In this document: positions 16,313 through 24,019 of the stretch, one piece after another
Position numbering within the stretch: the first letter of the stretch is position 1
Layout: each line of letters begins with the position of its first letter
DNA from: Bacillus sp. (in: firmicutes)
Lineage (GTDB): Bacteria; Bacillota; Bacilli; Bacillales; Cytobacillaceae
Direction of reading: 5' to 3'
Assembly (NCBI GenBank): GCA_023512145.1
Contig: JAIMAD010000002.1
Coordinates: forward strand, 1-37,664
Length of the DNA stretch: 37,664 bases
Position numbers and translations under genes: made by a program
The notes under the pieces: generated by a model
The model's input: only the letters and a program-made list of their open reading frames with translations
What the model was told of the DNA's origin: nothing
Database searches by the model: none

Positions 16313-17708
16313 CCAATCCAACTTTCTAAGTCAACTAAGGGCAATGGGGTACTCGGCAATTGTCGCAGCTGGACCGATGTTTTTAACCATTGTCTTAGTC
16401 ACCATGACGAGGGAATGGATGCTTAGTGTAGGAGCTCCATTGTCAGAAGTGAATTTATTTATGGCAGGTACACAATATTCATTCATCTTTTCTCAAATCA
16501 TTACGGGCGGCTTTTTATTTGTTATATCACGTTATGTTGCAGACCAAACATTTATGGAAAATGAAGAAAATGTTCTTTCCTCTCTGTATGGTGTAATAAG
16601 TGTTACTTCTGTTATTGGAGCGATTGCAGCGCTTATCTTTTATTGGAATTCACCACTGCCATTGCTTTATAAGTTGTTAACATATTTATTGTTTATCATA
16701 TTAATGATGATTTGGACTTTATCTATGTACGTATCGGCACTTAAAGACTATAAAAAGATTTTTATTAGCTATATTGTGGGAATTGCCGTTTCTGCTTTTC
16801 TTGTTTGGTTTTTTGTTATTTATATGAATTGGAAAGAAGTTGAATTTGTTTTCATCGGAATAGATATCGGCTTTTTAATCACAGGATTTATGTTATTGCG
16901 CTATGTGAAGGAATATTTTCAAATTAATAATAAAAAGTATTTTCAATTCCTCATATATGTCGAGAAATATCCACTCTTATTCCTAATCGGACTACTATTT
17001 TATCTTGGATTGTATGGTCATAGTTTTATCGTTTGGCAAGGTGATTATCAAATTGTTATTGCGGACACGTTTGTCATTGCCACGTATTATGACATTCCTG
17101 TTTTCTATGCATACTTAAGTATACTTCCTTCACTCATTTTATTTATGGTGACCATAGAGACATCATTTTATCAAACCTACAAAAAGTATTACGGCCGTAT
17201 ATTAAATGGGGCACCACTTCGAGACATCGTTAGTGCTCAAAAAGAAATGTATCGAGTACTAAAGCTTGAATTAGTTTTTTTAGCACAGATTCAATTACTT
17301 GTGGTTTTTACATTTATATTTTTAGGAGTTAAACTTTTACCGAAACTTGGTCTCACCCAAGGACAGATTGATATTTTTACAATTTCTGTCATTGGCATTT
17401 GGTTTTTGGGATTAATGATGACCATTTTTCTTGTTTTGTTGTATTTTGATGAACAACGCTTTGCGATGTGGACCAGCTTATCCTATTGTTTAGCAAGCAT
17501 GCTACTGACAGCCCTTGCTATGATTGTGTTTAACCAATATGGTGTTGGTATATTTTTAGCCTCATTTATAGGGGCTGTTGTATCGCTTCAGCTTTTGTCG
17601 AAGTGTTTAAATAATCTTGACTATACCACCTTTTGTTCTCAACCGATAATACATGTAGAGAAAAAGACTAGAGTGGAACGGTTGTTAAGAAAATTCCATG
17701 TAAATTGA
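16275..17708 (+). CDS. pelG: PelG, Pel polysaccharide export membrane protein
   Basis: Integral membrane protein of the MOP/Wzx-like superfamily, 477 aa, with about 12 TM helices; it moves the Pel polymer across the membrane with PelD and PelE. The N-terminus MAGIGFQLKELYDQSN is characteristic. The ATG at 16275 has GGGGAG 8 nt upstream; the in-frame codon at 16236 lacks a binding site. The gene starts 38 nt before pelF ends, an unusually long overlap for this operon and a likely coupling device. Confidence 0.93.
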   Translation: MAGIGFQLKELYDQSNFLSQLRAMGYSAIVAAGPMFLTIVLVTMTREWMLSVGAPLSEVNLFMAGTQYSFIFSQIITGGFLFVISRYVADQTFMENEENVLSSLYGVISVTSVIGAIAALIFYWNSPLPLLYKLLTYLLFIILMMIWTLSMYVSALKDYKKIFISYIVGIAVSAFLVWFFVIYMNWKEVEFVFIGIDIGFLITGFMLLRYVKEYFQINNKKYFQFLIYVEKYPLLFLIGLLFYLGLYGHSFIVWQGDYQIVIADTFVIATYYDIPVFYAYLSILPSLILFMVTIETSFYQTYKKYYGRILNGAPLRDIVSAQKEMYRVLKLELVFLAQIQLLVVFTFIFLGVKLLPKLGLTQGQIDIFTISVIGIWFLGLMMTIFLVLLYFDEQRFAMWTSLSYCLASMLLTALAMIVFNQYGVGIFLASFIGAVVSLQLLSKCLNNLDYTTFCSQPIIHVEKKTRVERLLRKFHVN

Positions 17709-17722
17709 AAGAGGCTATCTAT

Positions 17723-19441
17723 ATGGACTGGAAGAGATATACAATTATTTTAGTAGTTGCAATACCCTTGTTCGTGTTACTTTTGTTAGCTAGAAACTTG
17801 ATGCAATCAGTTGGTGAACGAGAAAGGGTACAGGTTATTGTTCCCCCTGTTGAAGTAAAAGATCAAGGAGACCGTTTGGTTGAAGATCGACGACTTTATC
17901 AAAATAATGATGCAACGTTGGTCGAAAATATTTATGTTACTATTTATGATCAAAATAAAATTCCGGAGAATGATATTTCATTCTATGATTTAAATGAGTC
18001 TTATAAACTTTATAGTAATTTACAAGAGGGTCCTAAATTAGAAGTGAAGTTTCAAACAGGAACAGAAAATGGTCCTCTTGATAATGGCTTTACAAAAGAC
18101 GGCCATTTAACGAATGCAACAATCGAACTTCGAGGTCGTTCTAGTCGATTGGAATCACAAAAATCGTATAAAATCCGTTTATTGGATAGTGCGGGACTAT
18201 GGTATCGACAAAATGTAATAAATCTAAACAAACATCAAGATGATAAAACGCGGATTCGAAACAAATTAGCGTTTGATTATTTTAAAAAGATTCCTGATTT
18301 AGTAAGTCTTCGAACGAATTTTGTTCATTTGCATATAAAGGATTTAACGGAAAATCCAGACACTAAAGAGTTTGAGGATTACGGATTATTTACACATGTT
18401 GAACAACTCAATGAAAAGGCGCTTGCTGCAAGGGGTTTGAATACAAATGGTCATTTATACAAAGCGGAGAATTTTGAATTCAATAGGTATCCAGAAATCA
18501 TTAAAACAAAAGATGACCCTAGCTACAATAAGAAATCTTTTGAATCCGTTTTAAAAATAAATGGCGATGATAACCATCAAAAATTGATTAATATGCTAAA
18601 TGCTGTCAATGATTATTCAACGAGCTTTGAAAAAACATTTGAGACTTATTTTAATGAAGAAAATTATTTAACCTTCCTAGCGACTAATATATTATTTGGT
18701 AATTACGATACGATGTCTACTAATTATTATTTATATAATCCGCTGAATACGGATAAATGGTATTTCATTCCATGGGATTTCGACAAAGCGCTTGGGAGGG
18801 ATATAGAAAGAAATGACCCGATGCCATCTTGGCAAAAAGGTCTTTCTCGTTACTGGGGAACCGTAGTCCATAAACGTTATTTCAGAGACCCCGAAAATGT
18901 GGAGAAATTAACAAGTAAAATAAATGAACTCGGTAAAATCATTAATACAGAGACAACCAAAAAAATGATTGATGACTATTACCCGATTGCTAAAAAATAT
19001 GTCAGTCAAAGTCCAGACCTAAAACATTTGTCAATTGAACTTTCTGAATTTAATAGCTATTACTATGGTATTCCTGAGGTTATTGAAATGTATAAGAAAC
19101 AATATTTTGAACAAAATGAGCTCCCTATGCCCATTTTTTTACATTATGAAATGGATGTTGAAAATAAACACCTATTTAAATGGGAGACTTCTCATGATCT
19201 TCAAGGAGATCCGTTGAAATACACTTTCCAATTGAGCAACCAGGCAGACTTTTCTACTTTTATTGTCAATGAAGATGTAAATGGTCAATTTGAAAAGACT
19301 ATTGCTACTTTAGAAAAAGGACGTTATTATTTCAGAGTGCTTATTCAAGATAATAAAGGACATACACAGATTCCATTCGATTATGCGTTTACAGAAAACG
19401 GTGTTCGAATGTGGGGTGTTAAAGAAGTCATTGTCCAATAA
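17723..19441 (+). CDS. CotH-family protein kinase-like, membrane anchored
   Basis: 572 aa with one N-terminal TM helix (~5-25), the rest probably extracellular. The CotH-kinase fold is supported by IELRGRSSRLESQKSYKIRL, the FTHVEQLNEKAL strand, then FGNYDTMSTNYYLY and the metal-site motif WYFIPWDFDKALG. In CotH these Asn/Asp residues bind ATP/Mg; here they look intact. The C-terminal ~90 residues form an added Ig/FN3-like beta domain (FKWETSHDLQGDPLKYTFQLSN). The ATG at 17723 follows AAAGAGG; the upstream in-frame TTG overlaps the pelG stop. CotH is often found beside VTC-domain and DUF4956 genes, as here. The substrate is unknown; a surface protein or the polymer itself is possible (inference). 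Confidence 0.88.
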   Translation: MDWKRYTIILVVAIPLFVLLLLARNLMQSVGERERVQVIVPPVEVKDQGDRLVEDRRLYQNNDATLVENIYVTIYDQNKIPENDISFYDLNESYKLYSNLQEGPKLEVKFQTGTENGPLDNGFTKDGHLTNATIELRGRSSRLESQKSYKIRLLDSAGLWYRQNVINLNKHQDDKTRIRNKLAFDYFKKIPDLVSLRTNFVHLHIKDLTENPDTKEFEDYGLFTHVEQLNEKALAARGLNTNGHLYKAENFEFNRYPEIIKTKDDPSYNKKSFESVLKINGDDNHQKLINMLNAVNDYSTSFEKTFETYFNEENYLTFLATNILFGNYDTMSTNYYLYNPLNTDKWYFIPWDFDKALGRDIERNDPMPSWQKGLSRYWGTVVHKRYFRDPENVEKLTSKINELGKIINTETTKKMIDDYYPIAKKYVSQSPDLKHLSIELSEFNSYYYGIPEVIEMYKKQYFEQNELPMPIFLHYEMDVENKHLFKWETSHDLQGDPLKYTFQLSNQADFSTFIVNEDVNGQFEKTIATLEKGRYYFRVLIQDNKGHTQIPFDYAFTENGVRMWGVKEVIVQ

Positions 19442-19453
19442 GAGGGGCGTGTT

Positions 19454-20152
19454 ATGAAAAAATTCCGTCATGAATATAAATATTATATTACACAAGCAGA
19501 TTATGAAATACTTAGTAAGAAATTAAGTGTTCTCTTAAAAAAGGATCAAAATTCAACGTCAGAGAATGGTTATCTAATTCGTAGTTTGTATTTTGATAAT
19601 CTAAGTGATACGGATTTACTTCAAAAAAATAATGGCGTATTCAGAAGGAAGAAGTTTCGAATCCGTATTTATAATCATTTAAGTGACATCATTAAATTAG
19701 AAAAAAAAAGCAGACAAGGTGAGTATATACTCAAAACATCTGTCCCTATTACACTCCATGAATATGAATTGTTGCAAAGATGGGAATATGAATTTTTGTT
19801 GGAGAAAAAAGGGGATCTTTATCAAGAATTCTATGCTTATTTGCAGGGGGAATATATGCGTCCACGTGTTATTGTCGATTATATCCGCGATGCCTATATT
19901 GCAAATGTCAGTGATGTCCGGATTACATTTGATAAAGAACTGAGTGTTATAACAAATTCAATCGATATTTTTGATAAAAATAATAGTTCGGAAGAAGTAC
20001 TCACATACCCTTTGATGATAATGGAAGTGAAATTCAATGAATTTTTGCCAACTTATATTCGTCAAATAATTCAAATGGATGCACATACACGATCTGCTAT
20101 TTCAAAATATGTGCTTTGTAGAATGGATTCCATTCAATATCACGGAATATAG
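19454..20152 (+). CDS. VTC-domain protein (polyphosphate polymerase family)
   Basis: 232 aa, the size of a lone VTC catalytic tunnel. Visible signatures: FRHEYKYYI (4-12), IRSLYFDN (42-49), RKKFRIRIY (65-73), KLEKKSR (81-87), PRVIVDYIRDAY (137-148) and MEVKFNEFLP (190-199). These alternating basic and acidic strands line the triphosphate tunnel in VTC4. The yeast homologue makes polyphosphate from ATP; in bacterial CotH/VTC/DUF4956 clusters the product is not settled. GAGGGG lies ~7 nt before the ATG. It sits 12 nt after the cotH stop. Confidence 0.88.
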   Translation: MKKFRHEYKYYITQADYEILSKKLSVLLKKDQNSTSENGYLIRSLYFDNLSDTDLLQKNNGVFRRKKFRIRIYNHLSDIIKLEKKSRQGEYILKTSVPITLHEYELLQRWEYEFLLEKKGDLYQEFYAYLQGEYMRPRVIVDYIRDAYIANVSDVRITFDKELSVITNSIDIFDKNNSSEEVLTYPLMIMEVKFNEFLPTYIRQIIQMDAHTRSAISKYVLCRMDSIQYHGI

Positions 20153-20164
20153 GAGGTAAAGCCG

Positions 20165-20845
20165 TTGGACAAGCAAACGAATTTCACGGAAGTTATTAAA
20201 GATAGTTTTTTAAATGATTTTACAATGAATTCCTTGACCATGATTGATACACTACTTGGTTTACTCTTATCATTTTGTACGGGCTTATTTATTTACTTAA
20301 TTTATAAATGGACATATAAAGGTGTGTTATATAGTCCCTCTTTCAATGGGTCCTTGATTATGATGGCCATGATAACTAGTCTTATCATTATGACGATAAG
20401 CACGAACATTGTCTTATCTTTAGGGATGGTTGGTGCACTAAGTATCGTCCGCTTCCGTACAGCTGTAAAGGATCCACTAGATATTGTTTTTATGTTTTGG
20501 GCAATTTCTGCCGGAATTTCAAGTGGGGCGGGACTATATTCATTAACAATCACCGGCGCAATTAGTGTTGGAGTAGTAATCGTCATTCTTTCGAGAAAGA
20601 AACATTCGGAAATCATGTATTTGCTTGTTATCCATTACAGTGATATTGCGAATGAAGAAGTAAAACGTCAACTGCAAAAGCTCAATCATACGTTAAAATC
20701 AAAAGTTGTTCGCAGAGAAACAACAGAAATAACTGCTGAAATTAAATTAAAAATTGACAATACATCTTTCGTAAATACATTGGCTCAAATTGAGGGTGTG
20801 AAAGATGTTTCCTTAGTTCAATATAATGGCGATTACGCAGTATAA
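20165..20845 (+). CDS. DUF4956 membrane protein
   Basis: 226 aa. Four TM helices between ~30 and ~145, containing the family signature GMVGALSIVRFRTAVKDPLDI, then a soluble alpha/beta C-terminal domain of ~80 residues. The start is TTG at 20165 with AGGAGGT at proper spacing; no ATG fits. DUF4956 genes regularly accompany VTC-domain genes, suggesting it receives or channels the VTC product at the membrane; the biochemical role is unknown. It is the last gene of the operon, before a terminator. Confidence 0.9.
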   Translation: MDKQTNFTEVIKDSFLNDFTMNSLTMIDTLLGLLLSFCTGLFIYLIYKWTYKGVLYSPSFNGSLIMMAMITSLIIMTISTNIVLSLGMVGALSIVRFRTAVKDPLDIVFMFWAISAGISSGAGLYSLTITGAISVGVVIVILSRKKHSEIMYLLVIHYSDIANEEVKRQLQKLNHTLKSKVVRRETTEITAEIKLKIDNTSFVNTLAQIEGVKDVSLVQYNGDYAV

Positions 20846-20854
20846 TCCAATCCA

Positions 20855-20897
20855 AACAGTCTCCAAGGTAGTTTTTAGACGTTGAAGGCTGTTTTTT
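20855..20897 (+). terminator. Terminator at end of pel operon, shared with convergent gene
   Basis: AACAGTCTCCAA (20855-20866) pairs with TTGAAGGCTGTT (20882-20893) at 11 of 12 positions (one G-U), followed by TTTTTT. The convergent hydrolase stop codon lies at 20899. Confidence 0.8.
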
Positions 20898-20898
20898 C

Positions 20899-21705
20899 TT
20901 ATTGATAAGTATCATTATTCCGAATATAGCTTGGAAATCCGTACTTCTTACTGAAATCTGCACTTTCTTGATTAGAGGTGATTGTAAAAATACGAACAGT
21001 CTCTAAATCATGTTGTTCTTTTAAATAGCTTAGCCACTTTAAACCCCATTTGCTTTTCTTTATCTCTTCCTTATCAAAACTTTCCCACAAGAACGCATCC
21101 ACTTTGTTTCGAGTAGATGCTAAAAATGTATCGAATCCCCTATTTTGCATAATAGATAGTTTAGGATATTTCTTGTTGATGGTCCTTAATAAATCTATAT
21201 AGGCAACGCGATAAGCATCTTGCACATCTTTTTGTCCATGAAAATAATAGTCAATATCATCGATTGTATCAAAGAAAATTCCATTGAATTGTTTGTCCAC
21301 AATTTCAGTTTTGATTTTATTCAAAAGGACATTTCTATAATGACTTTCACGAAGATCCATAATATAGGTATTGTAGCTCTCAACTTGGACACGCTGCCCA
21401 TTTCGTTTGTAATAATCGCTTTCTTTTATATCCTCTTTCAACTGGTCGTTCCAGTTTTCTAACTGAATTAAACTGACGTAACCAAGGACAAGGGTACCAC
21501 TTTCTTGAAGTGTACGAAGTTCTTCTTGTTTAAAGGCATGTGGTGCGATGACAACCAAATCTTGCTCTTTTAATTTTTTCATTATTTCAGGAGTGGACCA
21601 CCCATAATAAACCATGAAACTTTGAACATGATGAAACGGACCATACTGGTTTGTAGATCCAGAAAGCAATAATGCAGACAATAAAATACCGTTGAATTTA
21701 AACAT
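20899..21705 (-). CDS. Secreted TIM-barrel glycoside hydrolase, PelA-hydrolase/GH114-like
   Basis: 268 aa with an N-terminal signal peptide (hydrophobic 4-16) and no lipobox. The rest fits the GH114/GH166 barrel: FMVYYGWS near the start, VLGYVSLIQ (73-81), NGIFFDTIDDID (141-152) with the likely catalytic Asp, IMQNRGFD (185-192), and FLWESFD (205-211) with the likely catalytic Glu at 208. Family members cut alpha-1,4 galactosaminoglycan chains; the hydrolase half of Pseudomonas PelA is the closest conceptual relative. AAGGGAG lies ~7 nt before the ATG. Its position tail to tail with the pel operon, with a shared terminator, supports a role in trimming or releasing Pel (inference). The operon PelA lacks this domain. 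Confidence 0.82.
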   Translation of the reverse strand: MFKFNGILLSALLLSGSTNQYGPFHHVQSFMVYYGWSTPEIMKKLKEQDLVVIAPHAFKQEELRTLQESGTLVLGYVSLIQLENWNDQLKEDIKESDYYKRNGQRVQVESYNTYIMDLRESHYRNVLLNKIKTEIVDKQFNGIFFDTIDDIDYYFHGQKDVQDAYRVAYIDLLRTINKKYPKLSIMQNRGFDTFLASTRNKVDAFLWESFDKEEIKKSKWGLKWLSYLKEQHDLETVRIFTITSNQESADFSKKYGFPSYIRNNDTYQ

Positions 21706-22074
21706 AGTAAAACTCCCTTCATACTACAAGCGTCTAGTTTAATAATCAATTATCAATAATTTTATATTAATTGTGGGAGCTGTGTGAATTACACTGGATT
21801 TTTGAATCCATAGCTAGAATATCCGGTATCAGAAGTGACTAGCAGGTTTAAGACCTTGTAGGGGTTAACTTATCAGTGAAATTACTTAGGGATGTATAAG
21901 GGTTTTTGCTGGAATGATTGCTAAAGATTTCTGGTATTAATCTTATCAGAAAATTGCAATAGGTGGAAAGGAGTTTTTTTACCGACGGGGGGATGTCAGG
22001 TGCTGACTTTGTATCATGGAAGTAGTGTTAATGCATATAATGATAATACACATGATAAAAGGGGGATTGGTTTT
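21706..22074. other. Intergenic stretch between hydrolase and HAD genes
   Basis: About 370 bp with a small hairpin GGATTTTTGAATCC near 21788 and a possible upstream GTG start for the HAD gene at 22000. No other gene is supported. Confidence 0.5.
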
Positions 22075-22824
22075 GTGAATCACCAAACCTTAATTTTAGA
22101 TTTGGATGATACCTTGATCCATTGCAATAAATACTTTAAAGAATCAAGAAATCGTTTTGCAAAGCAGATGCAGAAATGGTTTAAATTATTATCGAAAGAA
22201 GAAATAATCGAAAAGCAAGCGGAATTTGATATAGGGGAAGTAGCACAGCACGGCTTACATTCCTCTGTATATCCACATGCACTAGTGTTAACCTACCAGT
22301 ATTTTTGCGGAAAGTGTGGCAGGGAAATGAAGGAAACAGAAATGAACCAAATTCGAACTATTGGCCAAAGTGTCTTTAAAAAAAAGGTGCAGCCATTTCC
22401 ATATATGTATAAAATTTTGAATAGATTACAAAAAGATGGCCATCATTTGCATTTATTCACTGGTGGAGATGAAGCAAATCAATATCGAAAAATTGAACAA
22501 TTGGGTTTACAGGACTACTTTGAAAAACGAATATTTATCCACGAGCATAAAAATACAGCAGCACTAGAAAAGGTACTAACCAAAATAAAAGCAGATAAAA
22601 AGAATACGTGGATGATTGGAAATTCACTAAAAACAGATATTAAACCAGCAATGGAGTTGGGTTTAAATGCGATTCATATTCCTGCAGAGATAGAATGGAG
22701 TTATAATATGGTTGATTTTGACATCTATCAACAGGCATCCTTTACCCAATTAAAATCACTTGTTCATTTACCAGCGTATTTAAATGAACAATATTCTTAT
22801 AACAGTGCAATCAAAACTGGATAA
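22075..22824 (+). CDS. HAD-superfamily hydrolase
   Basis: 249 aa from the GTG at 22075, giving MNHQTLILDLDDTLIHCN, which puts motif I (DLDDT) near the N-terminus as in the family; AAAGGGGG lies upstream. An in-frame GTG at 22000, with GGGGGGA upstream, would add 25 residues and cannot be excluded. Further motifs: HLFTGGDEANQ (motif II Thr) and WMIGNSLKTDIKPAMELG (motif IV Asp with GN-S--D). The cap is helical and contains CGKCG. It is likely a phosphatase of a small substrate; the substrate is unknown. Confidence 0.85.
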   Translation: MNHQTLILDLDDTLIHCNKYFKESRNRFAKQMQKWFKLLSKEEIIEKQAEFDIGEVAQHGLHSSVYPHALVLTYQYFCGKCGREMKETEMNQIRTIGQSVFKKKVQPFPYMYKILNRLQKDGHHLHLFTGGDEANQYRKIEQLGLQDYFEKRIFIHEHKNTAALEKVLTKIKADKKNTWMIGNSLKTDIKPAMELGLNAIHIPAEIEWSYNMVDFDIYQQASFTQLKSLVHLPAYLNEQYSYNSAIKTG

Positions 22825-22831
22825 ACAAACA

Positions 22832-22863
22832 GAGCAGTTCCATAATGGGACTGCTCGTTTTAT
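22832..22863 (+). terminator. Rho-independent terminator between convergent genes
   Basis: GAGCAGTTCC (22832-22841) pairs with GGGACTGCTC (22847-22856), one G-U pair, 5-nt loop, GTTTTATT tail. Confidence 0.85.
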
Positions 22864-22879
22864 TAATCCACTAGATTGG

Positions 22880-23155
22880 TTAATTACTGCTTTCATGGTG
22901 GTCATCTACATGATCAATTTTTTCCAAGTCAAAACCAAATGGGCCCCTATGCAATTGTTCGACCCGATGTATAACAACAATTGTTTCAATTCGGACAGCA
23001 ATAAAAAAGGGACGGACTCTACCTCTACTTTCGAGCACCAAAACATCCTTGCCTACTTCGAGGAGCCTTCCACTAAATTTACCTTGCAATGTAACAACCT
23101 CAACGTCCTTCTTTAAAAGCTCAGTGGCAATTTGATGGAAATTAATTTCTGCCAT
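22880..23155 (-). CDS. DUF2642-like small protein
   Basis: 91 aa from the ATG at 23155 (MAEINFHQIATEL); an ATG four codons upstream overlaps the GGAAGG element, so the exact start is uncertain. The core VEVVTLQGKFSGRLLEVGKDVLVLESRGRVRPFFIAVRIETIVVI is here split between residues ~18 and ~63 and has the Sm-like strand pattern of DUF2642 proteins, several of which are spore-associated in Bacillus. The His/Asp-rich tail is DHVDDHHESSN. The role is unknown. Confidence 0.7.
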   Translation of the reverse strand: MAEINFHQIATELLKKDVEVVTLQGKFSGRLLEVGKDVLVLESRGRVRPFFIAVRIETIVVIHRVEQLHRGPFGFDLEKIDHVDDHHESSN

Positions 23156-23419
23156 TGTTATCCACATCCTTCCTTACAGTAAATGCAAATGGGGATAAAG
23201 GCGTCACTATTTTTAAATAAATGTTTAGGCGCAACATCAATTATGTTTGAGAAGTGAAAAGATTCTTCTTTTTTAGGAATTCGGGCATATTCTTCATTTA
23301 TAAAAACACTTTTTTTATCATGTCTATTTCTGTTAAAAACGTATATATAAAGGATGAAGAGGTTTAAGCCAATCGAAAGACTGGATTTGGTCTAATAAAA
23401 TTAGTGGGAGATGTAATTA

Positions 23420-23743
23420 ATGAATGAAGTTGTTAGTAATGGTTTATTGGTTTCGCCAACCCTAGCCGTAAAGATCGGTATTAATGAGGCGATTGTACTG
23501 CAGCTGATTGAGGAGTTAATGAAAAAAAGGACCCATGTAATCAAAGGTAAGAAGTGGATAAATAGGACCTATAGTGAGTTGCAAGAGGATCTGAGTTTTT
23601 GGTCTGTGAGCACGATTAAGCGGACGATTCGGTCACTTGAAAAGCAAGGGTACCTTGATTCGGCGAAATGGAATGCAACAAAGTACGATATGTCAAAATG
23701 GTATACCATTAATTTTGAAATACTTGAGAAAAGTAAATGGTGA
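23420..23743 (+). CDS. Winged-helix protein, phage/plasmid replication-like
   Basis: 107 aa; GGGAGATG lies 6 nt before the ATG. The composition is that of small winged-helix proteins seen in prophages and plasmids: GINEAIVLQLIEELM, then KKWINRTYSELQEDLSFWSVSTIKRTIRSLEKQGYL is the recognition region (about residues 44-79), and WYTINFEIL ends it. It is likely a DNA-binding protein or the N-terminal part of a replication protein standing alone. No other phage genes surround it, so it may be a relic or a domesticated gene. Confidence 0.7.
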   Translation: MNEVVSNGLLVSPTLAVKIGINEAIVLQLIEELMKKRTHVIKGKKWINRTYSELQEDLSFWSVSTIKRTIRSLEKQGYLDSAKWNATKYDMSKWYTINFEILEKSKW

Positions 23744-23763
23744 AAGGTTAACTAAAGAAGGAA

Positions 23764-23810
23764 AAAAAAGCTCCAAACTCTTGAGTATGACTAGAGTTTG
23801 GAGCTTTTTT
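23764..23810. terminator. Bidirectional Rho-independent terminator
   Basis: A 12-bp perfect core GCTCCAAACTCT (23770-23781) / AGAGTTTGGAGC (23793-23804), extended by an A-run before and a T-run after, so it can act for both the winged-helix gene and the minus-strand cstA unit. Confidence 0.9.
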
Positions 23811-23869
23811 ATAGTGACTTTTTCTTTCTACCATTTTATTGGAGCAATTATTCATCTGAATCGTCATTT

Positions 23870-24019
23870 TTACACGAGGAAAACAAATGCGAGCCCGCCT
23901 ACAGTGATCAAAATTGCAATTATTTTTATAAAAGTGGGAATGGAATCCTTCCCGTTTTTGTTGACCTTATCTTCCTGATCATTAACTACTTCCCGGTAAT
24001 TTGGATTACAGCATCCCAT
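23870..24019 (-). CDS. Small single-TM protein translated with cstA, 49 aa
   Basis: Its ATG overlaps the cstA stop by one base (TAATG), with AAGG about 7 nt upstream inside cstA, so translation is coupled. The product begins MGCCNPNYREVVNDQEDKV, has a polar 25-residue head with a CC pair and one TM helix (IPTFIKIIAILITVGGLAFVF). I recall similar short proteins after cstA in other Bacillaceae, which suggests an accessory subunit or regulator of the transporter (inference). It is easy to miss because of its size. Confidence 0.8.
   Translation of the reverse strand: MGCCNPNYREVVNDQEDKVNKNGKDSIPTFIKIIAILITVGGLAFVFLV

Noticed and set aside
23420-23743. Winged-helix gene as evidence of a prophage
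   Set aside because: No other phage genes, integrase or attachment sites are visible nearby.
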